A DNA stretch of 64,000 nucleotides from Jhaorihella thermophila (GTDB lineage Bacteria; Pseudomonadota; Alphaproteobacteria; Rhodobacterales; Rhodobacteraceae), in NCBI RefSeq assembly GCF_900108275.1, contig NZ_FNVD01000009.1, forward strand, positions 1 to 64,000, read 5' to 3'. The notes under the pieces were generated by a model, which was not told where the DNA came from, did not search any database, and worked only from the letters and a program-made list of their open reading frames with translations. Each line of letters starts with the position of its first letter. Position 1 is the first letter of the stretch. A program made the position numbers and the translations under genes. Shown here piece by piece: positions 1 through 7,578 of this stretch.

Positions 1-1
1 C

Positions 2-106
2 CGCAAGCGCCCCCATTCCGCCCTTGGCGGCAAACCCCCAGCCGTGGTCTACTGGCTGAGAAAAGACGAAACCCAACCCGGTCAGCAGGAGCAAAGAGTA
101 GCTTAA
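2..106 (+). mobile_element. IS3-family transposase, C-terminal fragment
   Basis: The window opens inside this gene; only the last 34 codons are visible, ending with TAA at 104-106. The residues RPHSALGGKPPAVVYW are the usual C-terminal tail of the integrase-core (DDE) transposase of IS3-family elements, which cut and join the element ends. Catalytic residues lie outside the window. The recognition rests on this tail alone, so subgroup assignment is not possible. The insertion lies at the left edge of the satellite-like island and appears to have removed the start of the next open frame. Confidence 0.7.
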
Positions 107-117
107 ATCAAGCCGGA

Positions 118-145
118 AACTGTCCAGACATTGGGGAGTAGCTCA
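118..145 (+). repeat. Probable right inverted-repeat end of the IS3-type element
   Basis: After the transposase stop there is a short sequence ending TTGGGGAGTAGCTCA. IS3-family elements normally end in CA, with a terminal repeat holding a G-run, which fits here. The left end is outside the window, so the match between the two ends and the target duplication cannot be checked. Confidence 0.45.
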
Positions 146-409
146 GATTTCGACCTGTCGCAGCCAATTGAACCGCAGATCAAAGTCGCAAGAAATGTGC
201 TTCGAGAGTTTCAGGTCGATGAGCACGGAAGGAAAATTCAAAGGCGAAGAAGGCCTGATAAATGGCTGATTTACCTACGTGTTCTTGACGCCAAGGAATG
301 CGGTGCCAAATGGAATGAAATCGCATCGATGCTGGAGCACACGGCCGGGACCGAAGGTGCCGTGCGCGACACATTGGAACAAGCGAGAGACCTGTGTTTT
401 AATTTTTGA
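146..409 (+). pseudogene. 5'-truncated small helix-rich protein of the island
   Basis: An open frame runs out of the IS end and stops at 407-409. It has no convincing start of its own; the TTG at 131 lies within the probable IS end. The readable part is basic (RKIQRRRRPDKW) followed by LIYLRVLDAKECGAKWNEIA, which looks like a short helix-turn-helix of the kind seen in small island-encoded DNA-binding proteins such as DUF2285-type domains. That resemblance is by eye and weak. The likely history is IS insertion into the 5' part of a small regulatory gene at the end of the island. Confidence 0.4.
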
Positions 410-484
410 TTTCTTTCCACAATACCCACGCCTCCGACGCTGATCCACAAATGAGCCACCAAACGTTTCTTAACGAGGTGGCCC

Positions 485-688
485 ATGACCAACGATTGCA
501 ACCCGGCAAAGCGCATCCCCGCTGCTGACGTGCGGCAACTCTGCGGCGGCGTCAGCGACATGACGCTGTGGCGGTGGCTCCATCACGACGATCTGAACTT
601 CCCGCGCCCTATCTATATCGGCCGTCGCCGTTACTGGCGCGAGGCTGACGTTATCGCCTGGCTGGAAGCCCAGGAGGTGGCGGCATGA
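485..688 (+). CDS. AlpA-like excisionase/regulator (MerR-type HTH)
   Basis: This 67-residue protein has a single winged helix-turn-helix of the AlpA/excisionase type: the block GGVSDMTLWRWLH is the recognition helix region and RPIYIGRRRYWREADVIAWL is the beta-wing and closing helix. AlpA-like proteins act as excision directionality factors or transcription activators in prophages and phage satellites. An ATG at 485 follows a GAGGTGG stretch, a good ribosome-binding site. Its stop overlaps the next ATG (ATGA), so the two are probably translated together. In phage-inducible islands AlpA commonly switches on the replication genes, which fits the primase downstream. Confidence 0.8.
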   Translation: MTNDCNPAKRIPAADVRQLCGGVSDMTLWRWLHHDDLNFPRPIYIGRRRYWREADVIAWLEAQEVAA

Positions 689-891
689 TCCAGCGGCACG
701 TCAGAGATAACCACGACCGGACCGACAACGCTTTGCACGAATTGCGGTGCCTGTTGATCGCCGCGCGAACGCTGGCGGAAGACCCCAACGCCAAGATCGA
801 AGGCACCGACGAAGCCAACGCGGTGCACGCCATGATGGAACTCGCTTGGGCGAAGATGGACGAAACTGAAACCGCCCATCTCATGGAATAG
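685..891 (+). CDS. Small island protein of unknown function
   Basis: A 68-residue acidic, helical protein whose ATG overlaps the stop of the AlpA-like gene by four bases, implying translational coupling. I recognise no family. It has no signal peptide or membrane segment. Its place between the AlpA-like regulator and the primase-polymerase suggests a role in satellite replication or regulation, but that is only context. About 66 bases without a gene separate it from the primase. Confidence 0.6.
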   Translation: MIQRHVRDNHDRTDNALHELRCLLIAARTLAEDPNAKIEGTDEANAVHAMMELAWAKMDETETAHLME

Positions 892-957
892 GTTGGTTTG
901 GGCGGCAAGTCCGAGCGATTGACACAAGCCCAGCGGCGCGAGGCAAAGCGTAAGTGA

Positions 958-2148
958 ATGCCCGGCATCTTTGCCCAACACGCTGACGCCTACGCCACTG
1001 CTGGCCTTCCCGCGTTTCCTGTAAACACGCGCCGCAAGCGACCGGCGGTGCGGGGCTGGCAGAAGGCTACGCCCGGCAGAGCGCGGGCATGGGCGTCCGT
1101 GGACAATCTGGGCGCAGTGGACGGTCTCGGGATCGTCATGGGCAAGTCATCCGGCCTTACCGAAATCGACGTGGACGCGGTGGGCGATGCGTGGCTGGCG
1201 TTGGCTGTGAAGCGTTTCGGAGAAACCCCGATCACGATCCGCACCGCCAGCGGCAAGGCAAAGTTGTGGTATCGCCACAATGGCGAGGGGCGCCGCATAC
1301 GACCGTTTGATGACCTGCCCATCGACGTTTTGGGTGGCGGCTTCACCATCGCCCCGCCGTCATGGCGTGAAGACCTTGCCGCAGCTTACATCTACCGCAC
1401 GGGCGGGCTGGATTCACTGGAAAAGTTGCCTCCGATCCCACCGCAGGCGCTTGAAACGGGCAGACCGCGAGCCGCTGAATGCGTCCGACAAGGCGAGCGC
1501 AACGACTTGCTGTGGCGCTACTGCATGGCACAGGCGCGACACCGCGATGATGTCGAGGCGCTTCTGGACGTGGCCAAAACATGGGCCAGCGCATTCACCG
1601 ACCCATTGCCGTTGAAGGAGGTTGAACGGTACGCTCGATCCGCTTCGGGATACGAGGCATCCGGTCGGAACTTTCTTGGCCTTCGTAAGCCGCAAGTGAC
1701 CGAAGGAGACAGGATCATGGACGATCTGATTGACCATCCCGAAGCTTTCACCTTGTATCAAATGTTTCTGCGATGGCATGGCAAGCGCCGCGCCTTCGCC
1801 ATTGCGCCAACAGCAATGAGTGCGGCGGGCGGCCCGCCTTGGTCGCGGCACAAGATCGCTAATGCTAGGGATGTTTTGCTCGAACGCGGTTTCATCGAGG
1901 AACTGGTAGCGCCTGACCCCAAACGCCGCAAATCGGGCCGATACCGGCTTGTCCATGACTATGCCAAATCTGGCAACAATCATAATACACCTTTTCCCCT
2001 TTTGGAACGGCTGGTGATGCAACCGCATGGGGGCTGGCGTGACTGCGCCGGGCATCCCCCATCTGGTCCCAATGCCCGGCTTTGCTGGTGCGGGCAGGAC
2101 CGCGGCGGAGTTGTTCTTTCGCGCTGTGCGGGAGGTCGGCATGGCTAA
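958..2148 (+). CDS. Bifunctional DNA primase/polymerase (prim-pol) of the island
   Basis: A 396-residue protein whose N-terminal 150 or so residues look like the archaeo-eukaryotic primase/polymerase domain of plasmids and satellites: an early LPAFPVN segment, then GLGIVMGKSSGLTEIDVDAV, where the acidic residues would bind metal, and later DVLGGGFTIAPPS. The C-terminal third has a winged-helix look (SRHKIANARDVLLERGFIEE) typical of replicon-recognition parts. No helicase motifs were seen. It would prime replication of the excised element. The last bases overlap the terminase ATG. The frame is intact, unlike several genes downstream. Confidence 0.75.
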   Translation: MPGIFAQHADAYATAGLPAFPVNTRRKRPAVRGWQKATPGRARAWASVDNLGAVDGLGIVMGKSSGLTEIDVDAVGDAWLALAVKRFGETPITIRTASGKAKLWYRHNGEGRRIRPFDDLPIDVLGGGFTIAPPSWREDLAAAYIYRTGGLDSLEKLPPIPPQALETGRPRAAECVRQGERNDLLWRYCMAQARHRDDVEALLDVAKTWASAFTDPLPLKEVERYARSASGYEASGRNFLGLRKPQVTEGDRIMDDLIDHPEAFTLYQMFLRWHGKRRAFAIAPTAMSAAGGPPWSRHKIANARDVLLERGFIEELVAPDPKRRKSGRYRLVHDYAKSGNNHNTPFPLLERLVMQPHGGWRDCAGHPPSGPNARLCWCGQDRGGVVLSRCAGGRHG

Positions 2149-3658
2149 GGCATCCACCAAGGCAATCCGCTTCCTTGAGACCCTGCGCATTCCCGAGGGG
2201 CCGAAGGCTGGGCAGCCGGTGAAGCTGGCCCCGTTCCAAAAGCAATTCGTCAGGGGTGCCCTGGCGGACGGGATCAGTGTGGCCGTTCTCAGCATCGGCC
2301 GGGGGAATGCGAAAACCGCCCTGTCATCCGGCATCGCTCTTGGCGCGGTCATGGGCATCTGGGATCGGCAGCCGCACCGCGAGATCATCGTTGCGGCGCG
2401 GACGCGGGATCAGGGCCGGATCGCGTTCGACTTCGTGGTGGGCTTCATTCGCGGCCTGCCCGAAGACGAACAGGCGCTGTTTTACGATCCGCCGCAGCCC
2501 GAGACTTGAAGTCGAGTATGACGGCGACGGCGGCGGGCACTTCATCCGGGTTATCGCGGCTGACGGCAAGTCGGCTCTGGGATCGGCCCCGACGCTGGTC
2601 CTGATGGACGAACGCGGTCACTGGCAGGCGGATCAGGGGGACGCGCTTGAACACGCGTTGCTCAGCGGTCTGGGCAAGCGTGGCGGCCGGGCGCTGATTA
2701 TCAGCACATCGGCGGCGGATGACGCGCATCCGTTCTCGGTCTGGCTGGACGAGGATCAACCGGGCGTCTACCGGCAAGAACACCGGCCCGCGCCGGGTTT
2801 GCCCGCGGACGATCTGGACAGTCTGAAACTCGCCAATCCGGGGGCAGAACACGGCATCGGTTCATCGCTGGAGTGGTTGCAAGCGCAAGCGCGGCGGGCC
2901 ATTGCGCGGGGCGGATCGACCCTGACGGCATTCCGGCTCTACAACCGAAACGAACGTGTCAGCGGCGAAACCCGCGACTTGCTGTTGACGGTTGACGAAT
3001 GGCTGGCCTGCGAGACGGCGGACCTGCCCGAGCGATCCGGGCCTTGCGTGGTCGGGATCGACCTGGGCGGCCCTGCCAGCATGACGGCGGCGCGTTCTAC
3101 TGGCCCGAAACCGGGCGGCTTGAAGCCCTGGGCACCTTCCCGAGCAAACCGGGCCTGCTGGATCGCGGTCAGAATGACGGCGTCGGGGATCGGTATGTGC
3201 AGATGCACGACCGGGGCGAGTTGTCCACCCTGGGCGATCAGACGGTGCCGGTTGCGCCGTGGCTGGTCGAGGTTCTGGCCCATGTCGAGGGCGAGCAAAT
3301 CGCCGCGATCACGATGGACCGATACAAGCAGGCCGAACTTGCCGAGGCTATCGACAAGGCGGGCATTCGCGCCCCGCTGGTCTGGCGCGGTCAGGGATAC
3401 CGGGACGGCGGCGAGGACTGCGAGCGGTTCCGGCGGGCGGCGTTTGACGGGCTGGTGAAAACCGCGCCGTCGCTGCTGCTGCGGTCAGCCTTTGCGGATG
3501 CGGTCACGCTGCGCGACCCGGCGAACAACCTGAAACTGGCGAAAGCCCGGTCAAAGGGCCGGATCGACGCGGCATCGGCAACGGTTCTGGCGGTGGCCGA
3601 AGGTGCCCGGCAGACGGCGCGGGCGAAACGGACAGGAGGACGGATCGCATGGGTTTGA
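2141..3658 (+). pseudogene. Phage large terminase (TerL), two compensating frameshifts
   Basis: The gene starts at ATG 2141 behind GGAGGT and reads through three frame segments: about 2141-2503, about 2503-3090 and about 3090-3658. The first holds a Walker A-like loop (IGRGNAKTA), the second a Walker B (LVLMDERG) and the first nuclease Asp (VVGIDLGG), the third the rest of the RNase H-like nuclease. One extra base near 2500 and one base lost from a GCG run near 3090 would restore a single frame of about 505 residues, normal for TerL, the packaging motor. The product as written would stop at 2509. Real decay and sequencing error both fit. Confidence 0.75.
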
Positions 3659-4014
3659 GAGAGATCGCAACACGGTTGATCGGGACGCACGGTCGGGCGG
3701 TGACGGTGCAGCGCGAGCCCCCCGGCACACCGGACGGCTACGGCGGCGTCAATCCGGGCACCTGGACGGACTATCCGGCGACGGCGGCAACGACGCTGTT
3801 TGACGAAGAACTGGCGGCTATCGCGGGCGGGCTGATGGAGGCGGGCGACCTGCGGCTTTGCGTGGCGGCCGAGGGGCTGGCGATCACGCCCGAGGTTGGC
3901 GACCGCGTGGTGGCCGAAGGTGAAACCTACCGCGTCATCCGCGTCACGACGCACGGGACGGACGGCAGCGCGGCCTATTACGAATTGCAGGTGCGGCGTG
4001 ACCCGGTGGCATAG
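3649..4014 (+). CDS. Phage head-closure/head-tail joining-like protein
   Basis: A 121-residue protein starting at ATG 3649, overlapping the end of terL, with GGAGG just upstream. The order of segments (N-terminal amphipathic helix LREIATRLIGTHGR, beta-rich middle, then a C-terminal VVAEGETYRVIRV strand set) resembles small adaptor proteins that close the capsid after packaging in siphophages and capsid-forming satellites. Recognition is from overall pattern and location rather than a diagnostic motif. The frame is intact. The next gene begins at GTG 3998, inside its last codons, so the packaging and head genes are tightly coupled. Confidence 0.55.
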   Translation: MGLREIATRLIGTHGRAVTVQREPPGTPDGYGGVNPGTWTDYPATAATTLFDEELAAIAGGLMEAGDLRLCVAAEGLAITPEVGDRVVAEGETYRVIRVTTHGTDGSAAYYELQVRRDPVA

Positions 4015-4326
4015 ATATTCCCGGCACGTCACGCGCGGGCCACGGTGGCAGGCGCTGCGGCGCGAGGCGCTGCGGCGTGACGGCTTCAAATGCGTCCTGT
4101 GCGGCGCACGGCATCGGCTTGAGATCGACCATATCCAGCCGGTGCGGACCCATCCCGAACGGTCTTACGACCTGTCGAACCTGCAAACGCTCTGTGGCCG
4201 GTGCCACGGGGCCAAGCTCGCGTGGACTGCGGGCAGACGCCCGTTTCCCCCGAACGCCAGAAATGGCGGCAACTGCTGCGGGACATGCAGCGCAAACCTT
4301 CGAGCAAAGGAGATGAACATGCTTGA
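3998..4326 (+). pseudogene. HNH endonuclease, frameshifted near 4217
   Basis: Starting from GTG 3998, the first part has the HNH features: CVLCG, then EIDHIQPV with the catalytic His, then SNLQTLCGRCHGAK with the second zinc-ribbon Cys pair. After CHGAK the frame is lost; one base added near 4217 gives the family-like tail TRVDCGQTPVSPERQKW ending at TGA 4324-4326. HNH nucleases beside the terminase are common in cos-type phages, where they assist DNA cleavage at packaging. In the present frame the protein runs on without stop into the capsid gene, giving an artificial HNH-capsid fusion. Intact length would be about 110 residues. Confidence 0.7.
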
Positions 4327-5041
4327 ATCGGTGAAGATTCAGCGTCGGCAGTCGGAAATCCGGCAGGCGCTGGCCGAGCTGGTCGGGAAGGAAAAACCGA
4401 CCGAAGACGAAACCCGGCAGATGGACGAGCTGGATCGGGAATATCGGGCCAATGAAACCCGCTATCGCGCGGCGCTCATTGCCGAGGATCAGGAACGGCG
4501 CGAAGCCGGGGCCGATCTGGAAACCCGCGAGGGCAAGGAATGGTCCGATCTGGTCAGCCGCTATGAAATCCGGCAGGCGGTCATGGCCTTTGCCGAGGAA
4601 GGCCGGGCGCTGGACGGCGCGACGGCCGAAGTCGTGGCCGAAATGCGCGCGCAAGGCGGGTATCGCGGCATCCCGGTGCCGTTCGAGGCGCTGGAAGCCC
4701 GCGCGGGTGAAACCGTTGCCAGCGGCACGCCCGATCCGATCCAGACGCAGCCGATCATCGACCGGCTGTTTGCCGACAGCGTGGCGGTGCAGATGGGCGC
4801 TCAGGTCATCAATATCCCCTTCGGGGATCGTGAATGGCCGGTGGTCACGTCCAGCGTTGCGGCGGGATGGGCCGCGACCGAAACCGGCTCTGTTGCCGGG
4901 CCGACCGCGTTTGCCACAACCGACAAGGCGATGGCCCCCGACAATACGCTGGGCGTCCAGATGAAGGTGACGCGCAAGACGTTGAAGCAATCGGGACCGG
5001 CCATTGAACAGGCAATCCGGCGCGACATGCAGAACGCGATC
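4313..5041 (+). pseudogene. HK97-type major capsid protein, C-terminal part deleted
   Basis: From ATG 4313 (or 4319), behind AAAGGAG, the frame gives an N-terminal charged coiled coil (scaffold-like delta domain, roughly residues 1-90), then the HK97-fold start: QTQPIIDRLFADSV, VINIPFGDREWPVV and TLGVQMKVTRKTLKQSG. This is typical of HK97-family capsid proteins. After about 243 residues (RRDMQNAI) similarity stops; a full protein would be about 390. The frame then continues into unrelated residues, while the adjacent frame gives the end of a prohead protease. A deletion fused the two genes near 5041-5049, so no functional capsid can be made. Confidence 0.7.
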
Positions 5042-5042
5042 C

Positions 5043-5279
5043 GCGTCAGGGCTGGTGCGCGGTCTGTCGCCGGGCTTTCGCATCCTGCCGGATGGCGAGC
5101 GGATCGAGCGACGCGGCGGCGGGTTTCTGCGCACGGTAACGCGGGCGGCGCTGTTCGAAATCAGCGCCGTGACCCGCCCGGCCTATCCGCAAGCCCAGAT
5201 CGAGGCGCGGTGCTGGTCTGGACGGGCCGAGGCGCAAGGCGCGGGCCTGCAACGCGCCCTGGGCCGATGGAGGGCTTGA
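5043..5279 (+). pseudogene. Prohead protease, C-terminal remnant
   Basis: In the frame next to the capsid, residues GLVRGLSPGFRILPDGERI and later LFEISAVTRPAYPQAQI match the C-terminal half of the S78-type prohead serine protease, which trims the scaffold of HK97-like capsids. The N-terminal part that would carry the catalytic His and Ser is absent. No start codon or ribosome-binding site belongs to it. It ends at TGA 5277-5279, one base before the next ATG. It is what remains after the deletion that also removed the end of the capsid gene. Confidence 0.65.
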
Positions 5280-5280
5280 A

Positions 5281-5811
5281 ATGGAGATACTGAAACGAGA
5301 CGAGGCAATCCCGGCCAGCTATCCGGCGGTGCCTTCGGGCCTGTCGGTTGCGGCGGCGGCGCTGGACGGGGATATGATCTGGCAGCGGATCGAGGCTTAC
5401 ACGGCGCACCGCTTCACCGATCGACAAGTGATCTGGACGGTTGAGGGGCCGGGCGAATGGTGGCCCGACCTGACCCCGGCAACCATCACGGCGGCGGAAA
5501 TCTGGCGGGATGACGCCTGGACGGCGGACACGCTGAAGGCCGGGCCGCTGGGCGGCTACGTCCTGGACGGCACCGGGCCTTACCGGATCACGGCAAATGT
5601 TGGCGGCGGGGCGGTTCCGGCGGCGATAAACGAGGCTTTCCGGCGGCTGGCCGAATACATGGCCGAAGAGGTCGAGCGGCAAGGAGCCGGGCAATACAGC
5701 GTCACAATCGGGCAGATCACCGAAACCTTTACCCGCAATCCCGGCTGGCAGGCGCGGGGCATGCAACTGAGCGGCGCGGGCGATCTGCTGCGCCCATACC
5801 GGAGGGCGTGA
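5281..5811 (+). CDS. Phage head-tail connector-like protein
   Basis: A 176-residue protein (MEILKRDEAIPASYP at the start) from ATG 5281 with an AGGGC stretch upstream. Helical stretches near residues 40-60 (DMIWQRIEAYTAHRF) and 115-135 (AAINEAFRRLAEYMAEEVE) resemble gp6-type connector proteins that stack under the portal. Such proteins are annotated as conserved phage proteins in alphaproteobacterial islands. The frame is intact. The stop overlaps the start region of the portal gene. Alternative: an uncharacterised head protein; the location argues for a head-neck role. Confidence 0.5.
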   Translation: MEILKRDEAIPASYPAVPSGLSVAAAALDGDMIWQRIEAYTAHRFTDRQVIWTVEGPGEWWPDLTPATITAAEIWRDDAWTADTLKAGPLGGYVLDGTGPYRITANVGGGAVPAAINEAFRRLAEYMAEEVERQGAGQYSVTIGQITETFTRNPGWQARGMQLSGAGDLLRPYRRA

Positions 5812-6872
5812 CAATGTGGCCTTTCAAGCGAAAACAAGAGGTCGAGACCCGCGCCAGCGGCAGCGGCTTCACGGCTGAAATCATCACGGCGCGCGAAGCC
5901 TGGATCAGCGGGCGGCGGGGCATTGCCGAACTGACGGCGACGGTGCAGGCGGCCGTGACGATGTGGGAAAGCGGTCTGAGCCTTGCCGATGTGACGGGCA
6001 CCGAACTGCTGACCCGGCGCATTCTGGCGCTCTGTGCGCGGTCCCTGGCGCTCAGGGGCGAAGCGGTCTTGCTCATCACCGAACGCGGGCTGGTGCCGTG
6101 TTCCGACTGGGATCTGAAAACCAGCGACGGCTGGCCGACCGCCTATCGCGTGACCATCCCCGAGGCGGGCGGCGGCATATCCCGAACGGCTCTGGCCGGC
6201 GAGTTTCTCCGCTTTCGGATCGGCGCTGACATTGCCGCCCCCTACGCCGGGCAAGCCCCGCTCAAGCGGGCGCAACTGACGGCCGGGCTGTTGAACGCGG
6301 TCGAAAACGCCTTGTCCGAGGTCTTCGAGAATGCGCCCATCGGATCGCAAATCGTGCCGTTTCCCGAATCGCCTGACGTGGACCTGGGCAATATCGGGCG
6401 AGAGTTTCGAGGGGCGCGGGGCAAGCTGCTGTTGCGCGAATCGGTCAACGTGACGGCGGCGGGCGGACCGGCCCCGGCACAGGACTGGCGGCCCAGCGAC
6501 GTCACCCCCGACCTGAGCCGGGCCATGACCCGCGAAAGCCTGGACGCGGCGCGCGATGCGATCTGCGCGGTCTTCGGCATCCTGCCGGGGATGCTCAACC
6601 CGGCCACCACGGGGCCGCTGGCGCGCGAAGGACAACGCCACCTGGCGCAATGGTGTTTGCAACCGATGGCGGCGGCGATAGCCGAAGAATGCACCGACAA
6701 GCTGGGCGAGACGGTCGAGATCGACACCATGCGGCCGCTGCAAGCCTTCGACGCGGGCGGACGGGCACGCGCGGCGGCGGGCATCGTTCAGGCGCTGGCA
6801 CAAGCCAAGGAGGCGGGCGTTGATCCGGCAACGGCAATGAAACTGGTGGATTGGGAGCAAGCAAATGGCTGA
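5808..6872 (+). CDS. Phage portal protein (HK97 type)
   Basis: A 354-residue portal protein from ATG 5808 (an ATG at 5814 is also possible). It begins MTMWPFKRKQE, followed by ITAREAWISGRRGIAELTAT, a pattern typical of HK97-like portals, and the C-terminal part carries AICAVFGILPGML, where portals commonly have a conserved GIPP/GIP-type turn. Portals form the dodecameric gate used by the terminase. It is the only full-length large structural gene left. Its position after capsid and protease is unlike the HK97 portal-protease-capsid order. It overlaps the following small gene. Confidence 0.8.
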   Translation: MTMWPFKRKQEVETRASGSGFTAEIITAREAWISGRRGIAELTATVQAAVTMWESGLSLADVTGTELLTRRILALCARSLALRGEAVLLITERGLVPCSDWDLKTSDGWPTAYRVTIPEAGGGISRTALAGEFLRFRIGADIAAPYAGQAPLKRAQLTAGLLNAVENALSEVFENAPIGSQIVPFPESPDVDLGNIGREFRGARGKLLLRESVNVTAAGGPAPAQDWRPSDVTPDLSRAMTRESLDAARDAICAVFGILPGMLNPATTGPLAREGQRHLAQWCLQPMAAAIAEECTDKLGETVEIDTMRPLQAFDAGGRARAAAGIVQALAQAKEAGVDPATAMKLVDWEQANG

Positions 6873-7166
6873 GATCACGGGAATGACCATCAAAGGCGGC
6901 AAGCTGGGCCGCAAAAAGAAAATGGAGTTGCTTGTGCATTCTTCGACGTGCAGCTTTCCGAGGTCAGATTGCGCGGGTGCGCCGTGGTTTGGCACCCAAA
7001 CGGCAACGTCACGATCTGGCCGCCGAAACTTGATGAAAGGACAGACAGCCGCCGTGCCGTGCATTTCTCGGACGAGCAGTTGAAGCGCGAGATTGCAGAA
7101 CTGGCAATCGACGTGCTCAAGGCGATGGGCAGATCAATCCCCACAACCTGCACCGCCGACACCTGA
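6865..7166 (+). pseudogene. Small island protein, probable frameshift near 6925
   Basis: An ATG at 6865 overlaps the portal stop and gives MAEITGMTIKGGKLGRKKKM before the frame fails. The next frame, ending at TGA 7164-7166, reads FDVQLSEVRLRGCAVVWHP and then FSDEQLKREIAELAIDVL. Adding one base near 6925 joins the two into one protein of about 100 residues with a beta-sheet start and helical end. I do not recognise the family. An alternative is two separate small frames, but the join point looks natural. It is the last recognisable gene before tRNA-Asn. Confidence 0.4.
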
Positions 7167-7412
7167 GCGAAAAGCCAACGGGCTATGGTGGCGGCGAAGT
7201 TGGCAAAAATGCCAGTGGGAAACCCTGCCTTCCAAGGGGCAAATTTGCCCGATAGTGCGACGAACGCCAACGCGGCCGCCCGGCCCATTTTCTTAAGTGT
7301 GAATCATCGCCAAATTCAGGGCAATTCCGTTCCCCCGGTGTTCCCCCAGCGGACATTTTGCCAAGGGCGTTTTCACGACACCTAGCCAAATCACTGTATT
7401 TCTTGAGAATTT
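7167..7412. other. Gene-free island end next to tRNA-Asn; likely att region
   Basis: No coding frame with a ribosome-binding site was found in these 246 bases. They contain a small inverted repeat (GGGCAAATTTGCCC, 7239-7252) and then run into the 3' end of the tRNA gene. Elements that integrate at tRNA 3' ends leave their attachment core within or just after the tRNA, so this is the expected site of attL or attR. The partner copy would lie left of the window. Confidence 0.4.
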
Positions 7413-7487
7413 TGGCTCCGGCGGTAGGATTCGAACCTACGACCAATTGATTAACAGTCAACTGCTCTACCACTGAGCTACGCCGGA
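7413..7487 (-). tRNA. tRNA-Asn (GTT)
   Basis: On the minus strand the gene begins TCCGGCG and ends CGCCGGA-G-CCA, giving a perfect seven-pair acceptor stem with an encoded CCA. The anticodon arm TTGAC-TGTTAAT-CAA carries GTT, and the T arm holds GTTCGAATC. Length is 75 bases with CCA. The island lies directly at its 3' end, the usual integration side for tyrosine-recombinase elements. Confidence 0.95.
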
Positions 7488-7578
7488 ACCGTGCGGGCCG
7501 TATAACAATCCGGATTCCCCTCGTCCAGAGGGTTTCGCGAAAAAATTTTCGGAACCGGGCACGACGACGGATCGCCTG

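Noticed and set aside
3896-5293. Single 465-residue protein joining HNH and capsid
   Set aside because: The join depends on a one-base loss in HNH and continues past a capsid/protease deletion; separate genes with overlapping ends explain it better.
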